Shown: positions 1 to 6,607 of the stretch, piece by piece
How positions within the stretch are numbered: position 1 is the first letter of the stretch
Layout: each line of letters opens with the position of its first letter
Assembly (NCBI GenBank): GCA_007751255.1
Contig: CP036296.1
Span: forward strand, 1,798,001-1,862,000
DNA: 64,000 bases
Reading direction: 5' to 3'
From: Engelhardtia mirabilis
Lineage (GTDB): Bacteria > Planctomycetota > UBA1135 > GCA-002686595
Notes under the pieces: model-generated
What the model saw: only the letters and a program-made list of their open reading frames with translations
Databases searched by the model: none
Told to the model about the DNA's origin: nothing
Program-made: the position numbers and the translations under genes

Positions 1-1587
1 GTACAGCGAGAGTTCGCGGATCAGCGGATCCACCTGCCGCAGCGAGAGCGGCGCCGGTGGCTTGCGGTCGATCCACTTCTTGACGAAGCGGTAGTTGGGA
101 GCGCCGACCTCGAGGGCGACGGCGCACGCCTTCTCGATCGGTGCGTCGCCGTACTTCTTTACGAGGGACAGCACGCCCTGGATCTGGCGCACGCCGCCCT
201 GCTCGCGCCTCTTGTGGATCTCCTCGCACAGCGCGCCCACGGACGCACCCGCGCCGCGAGACCTGGCAAGCAGTTGCAGCGTCGTGACAGGCGTCTTCGC
301 CGGACGATCCGACGGATGGACCGAGCGCCATCCTCGAGGCTTCTTGCGATGCTCGCGCAGGAGCTCGCCGGTCCCGAGGTCGAGCAGACGCACCCAGTTA
401 CCGCTCCACTGCACCGCGACCTCGCGACCGATCCAGCCGGGCGGCGCTCCGTAGTAAGCGGCATCGACTTCGACGCAGCCGTCCAGGTGGACCGTGCGTG
501 CGCCGTACTGGAAGTAGCCAAAGGGCTCGACTGGCAGTGCTTGCAGCGTCGGCTGCTCCTCGGCAAACATCGCGGCGACCTGACGCTTGGTCGTACCGTG
601 GATGCGCGTGTCGGCCCAGCGTTCCGTCCAGCGATCGAGATGAGCCTGAGCGTCCTTCAAGCTCTCGAAGCGCATCCCCTTGAGCGCCGTGTCCTGGGCG
701 TAGCCGACTGAGCGCTCGACCTTGCCCTTGCGATCGGGATGCCGCACGCGCGCAGGCAGCGCGACGACGCCGTAGTGCGCGAGCATGTCGCGGTATAGCG
801 GGTTCAGATCGGGGTCGTACACGTCGGGCTTCAGCACGCCTTCCTTCAGGTTGTCGAGCACGACCGTCCTCGTCGTGCCGCCGAGACGGCGGAAGGCGTC
901 TTCGTGCAGCTCGCACCACGTCTGCGAGCTCGACTTGAAGCACAAGAGCCAAACCGCCTTGCGGCTGCACCCGAGCGTCAGCGCGAAGAGCCGTGTCCGG
1001 CGGTACTTGCCCGTCTCGGGGTGACGCACCATCGGGCCCGTGCCGTAGTCCACCTGTGCTTCCTCGCCCGCCGCGGTCACGATCGTGGGGTGGGCTTCGC
1101 GAGCGACGCTGCCCCGTAGCTTGTGCACGAAGCGCCGTACGCTCTGGTAGCCGGCCTCGAAGCCGTGCTCGTCCACCAGCTCCTGCCAGATCGATTTCGC
1201 ATTACGGCCCCTCGCCACAGCCGCTTCGATCTGCTCGCGGAAGGCCTCGCACCGGCTCGCCATCGGACTCCAGCCTGGAGCCGGCGCCCGCTCGAGGTCG
1301 GTGGTCACCTGACTGGCCGCTCTTGGATCCGGCCCGGGGTCGGTGATCGGGTAACTGGCCGCATTTGAATCGGCCTCGGAGTCGGTGGTCGGGCAACCGG
1401 CCGCATTTGAATCGGCCTCCAGGCGCCGCTGACGCCGCCCCCGGACTTCGATCCCGGCCGCCTTCAGATGACGGCTCACCGTCTCACGACGCACCCCCGT
1501 CGCATCCTCGATGCGCCTCATCGACCAGCCCAGCCGGCCCAGTGCTCGGATCTGCTCTTGCTTCTCGTGCTTCAAGACGTTGCCCAT
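1..1587 (-). CDS. istA: IS21-family transposase IstA (C-terminus off the left edge)
   Basis: DDE transposase that cuts and joins IS21 ends, working with the ATPase IstB. The reading frame is open without interruption from the ATG at 1587 to position 1 (about 529 codons in the window). It begins MGNVLKHEK, followed by an HTH region (QEQIRALGRLGWSMRRIEDA, then ETVSRHLKAAG). The integrase core carries GEEAQVDYGTG, whose Asp is the first catalytic residue, then TVVLDNLK, with DPDLNPLYRDML after it. The C-terminal part (WSGNWVRLLDLGTGE, HKKP-like segments) matches the beta-barrel/tail region of IstA. An in-frame stop lies just upstream of the ATG. Between HTH and core is a low-complexity linker with repeated EADSNAA, encoded by terminal-repeat-like DNA. 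The gene appears intact in the part seen. Confidence 0.88.
   Translation of the reverse strand, partial: MGNVLKHEKQEQIRALGRLGWSMRRIEDATGVRRETVSRHLKAAGIEVRGRRQRRLEADSNAAGCPTTDSEADSNAASYPITDPGPDPRAASQVTTDLERAPAPGWSPMASRCEAFREQIEAAVARGRNAKSIWQELVDEHGFEAGYQSVRRFVHKLRGSVAREAHPTIVTAAGEEAQVDYGTGPMVRHPETGKYRRTRLFALTLGCSRKAVWLLCFKSSSQTWCELHEDAFRRLGGTTRTVVLDNLKEGVLKPDVYDPDLNPLYRDMLAHYGVVALPARVRHPDRKGKVERSVGYAQDTALKGMRFESLKDAQAHLDRWTERWADTRIHGTTKRQVAAMFAEEQPTLQALPVEPFGYFQYGARTVHLDGCVEVDAAYYGAPPGWIGREVAVQWSGNWVRLLDLGTGELLREHRKKPRGWRSVHPSDRPAKTPVTTLQLLARSRGAGASVGALCEEIHKRREQGGVRQIQGVLSLVKKYGDAPIEKACAVALEVGAPNYRFVKKWIDRKPPAPLSLRQVDPLIRELSLY
1303..1418. repeat. Three terminal-repeat-like copies inside istA
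   Basis: Copies at about 1303-1330, 1342-1373 and 1384-1418 share CTGGCCGC or CCGGCCGC, then a T-rich step (TCTTG or ATTTGA) and ATC, with GGTCACC/GGTGATC/GGTGGTC on the other side. This is the same order as the terminal repeats at 1631-1692. The last two are near-identical direct repeats. They encode the repeated EADSNAA linker of IstA. Confidence 0.6.
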
Positions 1588-1919
1588 CCGGCACGAAGAG
1601 CACACGCCCTCCTGCCGCGTCAACGTCCCGGGATCACCCCTTCAACTGGCCGCTTTTGACCCGATCACTACTGGCCGGTTTTGGGTGATCCCCAAGGTCA
1701 GCGGGGGAGGCGTGCACGCGATGAGTCCAGGTCAGGTTGAGCATCGCTCTCGAGCCAGCCGGGGAGCGCCTCAAGAGTGTGGGCCGAGTTTCCGGACAGT
1801 ACGGGCCCAGGGGCCGGTGATTCAGCCCGCGCGGCAACCGCATTCGGGCGAGGTACCTCGAAACGAAGGCTAAGATCGAAACCGCTTGACAGAGCTGCGG
1901 GTGATGAGAACATCTCGAA
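1588..1919. other. Intergenic region beside the IS end
   Basis: Apart from the paired terminal repeats at 1631-1692, I see no gene, RNA or convincing promoter here. Short open frames across 1634-2170 on the minus strand are antisense to the following lipoprotein gene and show no protein-like features. Confidence 0.5.
1631..1692. repeat. Paired terminal repeats at the IS21 end
   Basis: Two overlapping copies of a short unit lie at about 1631-1667 and 1663-1691. Each has the core CTGGCCG(C/G)TTTTG, and GATCAC or GTGATC at its edges. Their position between the istA start and the flanking chromosome fits IstA binding sites. Confidence 0.65.
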
Positions 1920-3026
1920 ATGATTCGAGTCCCCCTTGTCGCCACTCTCCTCGCGGTCGCCGGCTGCGCCACGACTGCCGCCGAGATGTTTGCAGGCAAT
2001 GCGGAGGACGCCGCTACCCTCGCGTCCGCATATACGTCTGCCTTCGCCGAGAACCCACGGACTAGGGGGGTGGTCCCGACGCCTGGCCGCTTCGGCACGG
2101 ATCTCGACTTCGAAGTCGCCGACCCCGATCGCCCGTTGACGTGGAAAGTCAGTTCGAGCTTCGCGACCAAGCATGGCGGCCTGCGAAAGGAGATACCGGC
2201 CTACCCGCTTCGCCTCACGAAGGAAGCTCTAGGCATTCTCGACGGTCTTTGGGAGGTGCAAGCCAACCTGCATGCGACTGGCCAGGGTTTACTGGCGGAG
2301 AAGGCGCGTGAGTCGGTCAACGCGCTCGTGCAGCGAACGCGAGACTCCATGCAGCAATTCGTCGACTGGAATAGCAGCTACAGCGGAGCGTACGGGGTCG
2401 TGTCCGACAGCGATCACGGGCCCTCGTTCACAACGGCCTTGGACGGATTCCTCGAATCGCTGTCCGAGGACTCCATGCGGAGGGCATACCGCGCTGCCGG
2501 GCTCTATGTGGAGATCGGCGAGGCCACGCCAGAAGAGCTCGCGGCGCAGGCCGCGGAAGAGGAAGTGGCTCGACGCAAAGAGAGCGAAGCGCGTCGAGTT
2601 GCAGACGAGGCAGCGCGGCTGGAGCGCGAGGCGGAAGAAATCGAACGCGCAGAGCAGGCTGCGCGACTTCGGGAAGAGCATGAGAGTGCTCGACTGGAGT
2701 CGAAGCGGCGCCGCGAGACTCGCGCATCCGAGCTCGGGATCAAGGCCAAGTACGCCAATGAGGTTGCATACCTCCAAGCGCGTCGTGCTCTCCACGATGG
2801 ACAGAGAAGAGCGCTGACCGGCAAGTCTCTGACCGCAGAGCAGCACGCAGCGCCCGGCGAGATGGGTGAGCTCTTGCTTCTCGGCACAGATTTGGTCTTC
2901 GTCAATGCCGTGAATGACATATTCGATGGGCTGCCCGTCACCCTTCGAGTGACTGACGAGGAGTTTGCGCGGAGAGTAAGCGCTCAATGCGATGAGGTTC
3001 TCTCCATCCTTCGCAATGCGCCGTGA
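1920..3026 (+). CDS. Putative coiled-coil lipoprotein of unknown function
   Basis: 368 residues; I recognise no named family. The N-terminus has a short signal peptide with a lipobox ending in Cys16 (AVAGC), so export and lipid anchoring are likely. Residues about 203-270 are Glu/Arg/Ala-rich with heptad-like spacing, predicting a charged helical rod. It is flanked by short folded segments (residues 60-195 and 275-368). The start chosen is the ATG at 1920, which gives the signal peptide. The gene stands alone between the IS21 end and tRNA-Gly. Its base composition looks less G+C-biased at third positions than the respiratory genes downstream. Both facts suggest accessory DNA, but function is unknown. 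Confidence 0.65.
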   Translation: MIRVPLVATLLAVAGCATTAAEMFAGNAEDAATLASAYTSAFAENPRTRGVVPTPGRFGTDLDFEVADPDRPLTWKVSSSFATKHGGLRKEIPAYPLRLTKEALGILDGLWEVQANLHATGQGLLAEKARESVNALVQRTRDSMQQFVDWNSSYSGAYGVVSDSDHGPSFTTALDGFLESLSEDSMRRAYRAAGLYVEIGEATPEELAAQAAEEEVARRKESEARRVADEAARLEREAEEIERAEQAARLREEHESARLESKRRRETRASELGIKAKYANEVAYLQARRALHDGQRRALTGKSLTAEQHAAPGEMGELLLLGTDLVFVNAVNDIFDGLPVTLRVTDEEFARRVSAQCDEVLSILRNAP

Positions 3027-3289
3027 AGTTGTGGTGCTCAACGTTACTCCAGCCAGGTCGTCCCAACGACGGCAGAGCTCGCTCCCTGCTTCGCCAGGCA
3101 GTCGAGGTCGCATTCCTGGAAGTTCGCCGCCGCCGGGGTCGATGATGACGCGAGATGGCTGCGGCGCTCTCGCGGGCCAAGTCAGGACGCGCGGTCGGAC
3201 TACCTGCAACTAAACGACGACACCTCTTGAGGCGTCATTCGGTCGTGCCGGCAACTGCCCCTCACTCACCCCACGAGTGCATCCCAAGT

Positions 3290-3365
<76 letters not shown>

Positions 3366-3473
3366 TCAGATGGGGGCGCGAGTCTAGCAGTTCCGGGGTG
3401 GGGGTCAATCGGTGGGGTGGGTGGTGGCGGGCGGGCTTGGGCGACCGCTGGGGCGGCGCTCGCCGGGGGGGGG

Positions 3474-3505
3474 CGGTGCGGCCCGACTCAGGGGCGGTCG
3501 CACCG
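3474..3505. promoter_or_regulatory. Inverted repeat upstream of regB (possible operator)
   Basis: CGGTGCG (3474-3480) and CGCACCG (3499-3505) form a perfect 7-bp inverted repeat with an 18-nt spacer. It contains outward GCGGC and GTCGC half-sites resembling those upstream of actA, but with a much longer spacer (14 nt). Autoregulation by RegA is possible. The match is weak and could be chance in such G+C-rich DNA. Confidence 0.25.
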
Positions 3506-3553
3506 CCGTTCCCTCACCCCCAGAACCCGCCTCGGCCGCGCCCTCGGCCCGCC

Positions 3554-3559
3554 TAAGAT
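3554..3559 (+). promoter_or_regulatory. TANNNT hexamer 6 nt before the regB start
   Basis: TAAGAT ends 6 nt before the GTG at 3566. That is too close for a leader with a Shine-Dalgarno site, so if it is a -10 element the mRNA would be leaderless. No recognisable -35 is present. Confidence 0.35.
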
Positions 3560-3565
3560 GCCCGC

Positions 3566-4975
3566 GTGGCGGAGCCCGATCCCTTTCATCCTGATAGTGC
3601 CGCCACGGAGCGGATCAGGATCAACTTCGCTTGGCTCCTGCGTTTGCGCCGGGCGGGGGTCCTGGGGCAGCTGCTGACCATCGCGGTCGTGTCCATCGGG
3701 CTGGACGTTGACCTCCATCTGCTGCCCTTGCTGACCGTTGTGGCGCTCGGTCTGGTCCTCAACTTCGGGCTGCAGGTCTGGTACTTCCGGGCCCTGCGCG
3801 ACGGCGACGACGAGAAGTGGCGGCGGGAGGGGACGATGCTGCTCGGGGTGACGATGTTGGCGGACGTGCTGCTGCTGACGGCGCTGCTCTTCGTGAGTGG
3901 GGGGATCGGCAACCCCTTCTGGTTCTTCTACATCGTCAACCTGGTGCTCGCGACGGTGGTGTTGGGCGGCGTCTGGATGGCGATCGTGTACGTGGCGGCG
4001 GTGGCGTCGGTTGGGGGGCTGCTCTTCTCGCAACTGCCCCTGTACGGCGTTGGGGGGCCGATCATCGACTTCGCGCCGCCGGGGGAGTTGGCGGGCATCG
4101 GGGACATCTCGCTGTATGCCAAGGGGGCTTTCGTCTCGTTCGTCGCGGTCGCGACGTTCACGGCCTACTTCGTGCGGACCATCAACGCCGAGCTGGCCCG
4201 GCGGGAGGGGGAGCTCGACCGTGAGCGCCAGCGGCGTGCCGATGCCGCTCGGCTCGAGGCCCTCGCGAACCTCGCTGCCGGGGCCGCCCACGAGCTGGCC
4301 TCGCCCCTGTCGACCATCGCCGTGGTGGCCAAGGAGCTCGAGCGCGCCCTCGAGCGCTCGGAGGACGTGCACCTGCGCGAGGACGCCCAGCTCGTCCGTC
4401 GGGAGGTAACTCGCTGCCGGGAGATCCTGGATCAGATGTCCCTGGATGCCGGCGAATCGGTGGGGGAGCAGCTCGTGGCGCTGCCGACTTCCCAGCTGAT
4501 CGAGGCCGCTGTGGGCAAGCTCGAGGCCGGGGCGCGGGTGCGTATCAGCTTCGAGGGGGACGCCGCCGATCGCGCCCTCCTGGCCCCGCGCACCGCTCTC
4601 ACCCGCGCCGTGCGTGGCCTGATCAAGAACGGCCTGGACGCCTCCAACTCCGACGCGGGGATCGCCGTGACCATCTCCCCCCTGGGCTCCGGCGTGACCA
4701 TCGAAGTCGCCGACGCCGGTACGGGCATGGACGCCGCCACCCTGGAGCGGGCCGTGGAGCCCTTCTTCACCACCAAGGATCCCGGCTCGGGCATGGGGCT
4801 GGGGCTGTTCCTCACCCGGACCCTGGCCGAGCGTTTGGGGGGGCGGCTGGTGCTGGACTCCGAGCCGGGCCGTGGCACCGTGGCTCGCCTCGAGCTGCCC
4901 GAGAGCGGCGTCTCCGTGCCCGCCACAGCTCCCCGCCGCCGCACTCCCAGCGGGATCTTCCGTCCGCGCGGCTAG
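3566..4975 (+). CDS. regB: RegB/PrrB/ActS-type redox sensor histidine kinase
   Basis: Membrane sensor kinase, 469 residues. The N-terminal half (about 30-205) has roughly six hydrophobic segments. It contains GGIGNPF (112-118), matching the GGxxNPF ubiquinone-binding motif of RegB. The dimerisation box AAGAAHELASPL carries the phospho-acceptor His242. TRCREIL (Cys284) matches the position of the redox-active cysteine of Rhodobacter RegB. The HATPase domain follows, with IKNGLDAS (N box), DAGTGM (G1) and GSGMGLGLFL (G2). The start is GTG at 3566; the ATG at 3558 is out of frame. The next gene encodes a RegA-type response regulator, and the respiratory locus follows. By family, it should report the redox state of the quinone pool. 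The membrane topology and cysteine role are inferred from homology. Confidence 0.9.
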   Translation: MAEPDPFHPDSAATERIRINFAWLLRLRRAGVLGQLLTIAVVSIGLDVDLHLLPLLTVVALGLVLNFGLQVWYFRALRDGDDEKWRREGTMLLGVTMLADVLLLTALLFVSGGIGNPFWFFYIVNLVLATVVLGGVWMAIVYVAAVASVGGLLFSQLPLYGVGGPIIDFAPPGELAGIGDISLYAKGAFVSFVAVATFTAYFVRTINAELARREGELDRERQRRADAARLEALANLAAGAAHELASPLSTIAVVAKELERALERSEDVHLREDAQLVRREVTRCREILDQMSLDAGESVGEQLVALPTSQLIEAAVGKLEAGARVRISFEGDAADRALLAPRTALTRAVRGLIKNGLDASNSDAGIAVTISPLGSGVTIEVADAGTGMDAATLERAVEPFFTTKDPGSGMGLGLFLTRTLAERLGGRLVLDSEPGRGTVARLELPESGVSVPATAPRRRTPSGIFRPRG

Positions 4976-4983
4976 ACGTTAAT

Positions 4984-4989
4984 TAGAGT
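4984..4989 (+). promoter_or_regulatory. TANNNT hexamer 7 nt before the regA start
   Basis: TAGAGT ends 7 nt before the GTG at 4997, in the short gap after regB. This is the same spacing as at regB. It may be a secondary leaderless promoter for regA. No -35 is evident. Confidence 0.3.
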
Positions 4990-4996
4990 CTCCCCC

Positions 4997-5566
4997 GTGA
5001 CAGACCCGGACCCCTCCCTCGACGCCACCCGCTCGATCCTGCTGGTCGACGACGACGCCGTCTTCCGCGACCGCCTGGCCCGGGCCTTCCGGGACCGGGG
5101 GCTCGAGGTCCGCACGGCCGCCAACGTCGACGAGGCCCTGATCCTCGCCGGCGACGAGAGCCCCGAGCTAGCTGTGGTCGACCTCCGCATGCCTGGCCGC
5201 TCCGGCTTGGACGCCGTGCGCGAGCTGAAGTCCGTCGACCCGACGACCCAGATCCTGGTCCTGACCGGCTACGGCTCAATCTCGACCACCGTCGACGCCA
5301 TGCGCCTGGGGGCCACCGGCTACTTGCCCAAGCCCGCCGACGCCGACGAGATCCTGGACGCCTTCCGCCGCGGTGCGACCGGCGAGCCCGAGTCGGCGGC
5401 CGACGACGGCGGGGACCACGAGGCCCCCAGCCTGGCCAGGGCCGAGTGGGAGCACATCCATCGGGTGCTCTCCGACTGCACCGGCAACATCTCCGAGGCC
5501 GCTCGCCGCCTGGGCATCCACCGACGCTCGCTCCAGCGCAAGCTGCAGAAGCTCGCGCCTGAGTGA
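4997..5566 (+). CDS. regA: RegA/PrrA/ActR-type response regulator
   Basis: 189 residues, close to the usual RegA length (about 184). The receiver domain has the acidic pair in LLVDDD (18-20), phospho-acceptor Asp62 (VVDLRMPG), Thr90 and Lys112 (LPKPAD). A Fis-type HTH ends the protein (about 164-185: NISEAARRLGIHRRSLQRKL), closely resembling the RegA DNA-recognition helix. A Pro/Gly/Asp-rich linker (126-146) joins the domains. The start is GTG at 4997, 21 bp after regB, so the pair is co-directional. The likely targets are the two GCGAC-N5-GCCGC sites at 5646 and 5725, in front of actA. Confidence 0.9.
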   Translation: MTDPDPSLDATRSILLVDDDAVFRDRLARAFRDRGLEVRTAANVDEALILAGDESPELAVVDLRMPGRSGLDAVRELKSVDPTTQILVLTGYGSISTTVDAMRLGATGYLPKPADADEILDAFRRGATGEPESAADDGGDHEAPSLARAEWEHIHRVLSDCTGNISEAARRLGIHRRSLQRKLQKLAPE

Positions 5567-5644
5567 GCGCCGAGCTTCGATCCCTGGAGATCGAGCTTCT
5601 CGATCGCGGGGACTGGGGCCGCCTCACGACTCGCGCCAGCGCGG

Positions 5645-5661
5645 TGCGACGAACTGCCGCA
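5645..5661. promoter_or_regulatory. Distal RegA/PrrA-type operator
   Basis: TGCGAC-GAACT-GCCGCA: a GCGAC half-site, 5-nt spacer and GCCGC half-site. This matches the GCGNC...GNCGC inverted half-site consensus reported for RegA/PrrA. All 12 fixed bases, and the spacer length, are shared with the site 79 bp downstream. Confidence 0.6.
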
Positions 5662-5723
5662 GTGGCTCGGAGCGCGTCGCGTCGATGATCGGCGTCGGAG
5701 GCCACTGCCCCGCTCCTGGGTCG

Positions 5724-5740
5724 TGCGACATTTTGCCGCA
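5724..5740. promoter_or_regulatory. Proximal RegA/PrrA-type operator
   Basis: TGCGAC-ATTTT-GCCGCA ends directly before a -35-like TTCAAC. If TAGACT (5764) is the -10, the site centre lies near -44, a usual place for an activator that contacts RNA polymerase. Binding is inferred from the motif and the adjacent regBA genes. Confidence 0.65.
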
Positions 5741-5769
5741 TTCAACGGCACCTCCCGCGTCCCTAGACT
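5741..5769 (+). promoter_or_regulatory. Putative promoter of the act-cox operon
   Basis: TTCAAC (5741-5746) and TAGACT (5764-5769) are separated by 17 bp. The -35 matches consensus poorly, as expected of an activator-dependent promoter. The RegA-type site abuts it upstream. Confidence 0.4.
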
Positions 5770-5963
5770 CTCGCGCCTAGAACGGCGTCCCACAGCCGCG
5801 AACCGTCCCCCCCTCTCAGCCACGAGACCGTCCCTCGGACTCGGAGAGAACAGCACGTTCCGGTGACCGCGGACTGTCCGCACCGGCCCTCCGGCCGGCC
5901 CTCTTCAGCCCTCATCGACTTGCGCCGTCCGCCGCGGGCGGCCCAGACACCGAGCGACACGGC

Positions 5964-6605
5964 ATGTTCCACTTCCCGAGCTGGACCCTCACTCTCCGCG
6001 ACATGAGCGGTGGTGTCCTCCTCCTTGCGCCGCTCTACGTGATCGGTCTGGTCTGGTTCGGCGCTTCGCCGAAGACGACCGACGCCGGCTACCAGCCGAC
6101 GCAGCCGATTCCGTACAGCCACAAGCTGCACGCCGGCGACCTGAAGATCGACTGCCGCTACTGCCACAACACGGTGGAGGACGCGGCGCACAGCGCGGTG
6201 CCCCCGACCGCTACGTGCATGAACTGCCACTCGATGATCTTCACGGAGTCGCACAAGCTGACGCCGCTGCGCGAGAGCTTCGAGACCGGTGAGCCCATCG
6301 AGTGGGTGCGTATCCACGACCTGCCCGACTACGCCTACTTCAACCACTCCGCGCACGTGAACCGCGGCGTGGGTTGCGTGAGCTGCCACGGCCGCGTCGA
6401 CAAGATGGAAGTCGTCTGGCAGCACGAGCCCTTGAGCATGGGCTGGTGCTTGGACTGCCATCGCGAGCCGGAGCTGCACCTGCGGCCCCAGAGCGAGATC
6501 ACGAACATGGACTGGGCCCCGGCCAACCAGCGTGAGATCGGTCAGCGCCTCAAGGAGCTGAACGGCATCAACCCCCCGACCAACTGCTCGACCTGCCACC
6601 GCTGA
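5964..6605 (+). CDS. actA: Alternative complex III subunit ActA, pentahaem cytochrome c
   Basis: 213 residues. One N-terminal hydrophobic segment (about 15-33) anchors or exports the protein. Five CXXCH haem-c motifs follow at residues 64-68, 85-89, 138-142, 162-166 and 208-212 (CRYCH, CMNCH, CVSCH, CLDCH, CSTCH). Extra His residues around 127-131 and 154 could be distal ligands. Pentahaem ActA is the periplasmic electron-wire subunit of ACIII, the quinol:cytochrome c/oxidase oxidoreductase that replaces the bc1 complex. The gene opens the respiratory cluster and is 2 bp from actB. The start ATG gives the expected N-terminus. Confidence 0.93.
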   Translation: MFHFPSWTLTLRDMSGGVLLLAPLYVIGLVWFGASPKTTDAGYQPTQPIPYSHKLHAGDLKIDCRYCHNTVEDAAHSAVPPTATCMNCHSMIFTESHKLTPLRESFETGEPIEWVRIHDLPDYAYFNHSAHVNRGVGCVSCHGRVDKMEVVWQHEPLSMGWCLDCHREPELHLRPQSEITNMDWAPANQREIGQRLKELNGINPPTNCSTCHR

Positions 6606-6607
6606 GC

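Larger units (their letters stand above)
1..1700 (-). mobile_element. IS21-family insertion sequence, one end (partial)
   Basis: The transposase gene istA reads leftwards from about 1587 and leaves the window, so istB and the other end lie outside. The end beyond istA (about 1631-1692) holds two closely spaced repeats around the core CTGGCCG(C/G)TTTTG, flanked by GATCAC/GTGATC words. Multiple short repeats at the termini, bound by IstA, are typical of IS21 elements. Three more copies of the same repeat lie inside the istA coding region (see repeat entries). The exact outer tip and target duplication cannot be fixed without the other end. Confidence 0.8.
5567..5963 (+). other. Regulatory intergenic region upstream of the respiratory locus
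   Basis: No gene is seen in these 397 bp. They hold two near-identical palindromic sites (5645-5661 and 5724-5740) and a promoter-like pair, TTCAAC at 5741 and TAGACT at 5764 with a 17-bp spacer. A leader of about 190 nt would follow before actA. No clear riboswitch fold or terminator was noticed. Confidence 0.5.

Noticed and set aside
159..970. Apparent frameshifted or broken istA, from short open frames
   Set aside because: Translating the minus strand ending at position 1 gives one continuous istA frame from 1587. The short frames are in other registers.
1700..1919. Second insertion sequence beside the IS21 end
   Set aside because: No transposase frame and no terminal repeats beyond the IS21 set were seen.
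5567..5620. Terminator after regA
   Set aside because: Only a 5-6 bp stem (CGATC/GATCG) can be drawn, without a T-run.
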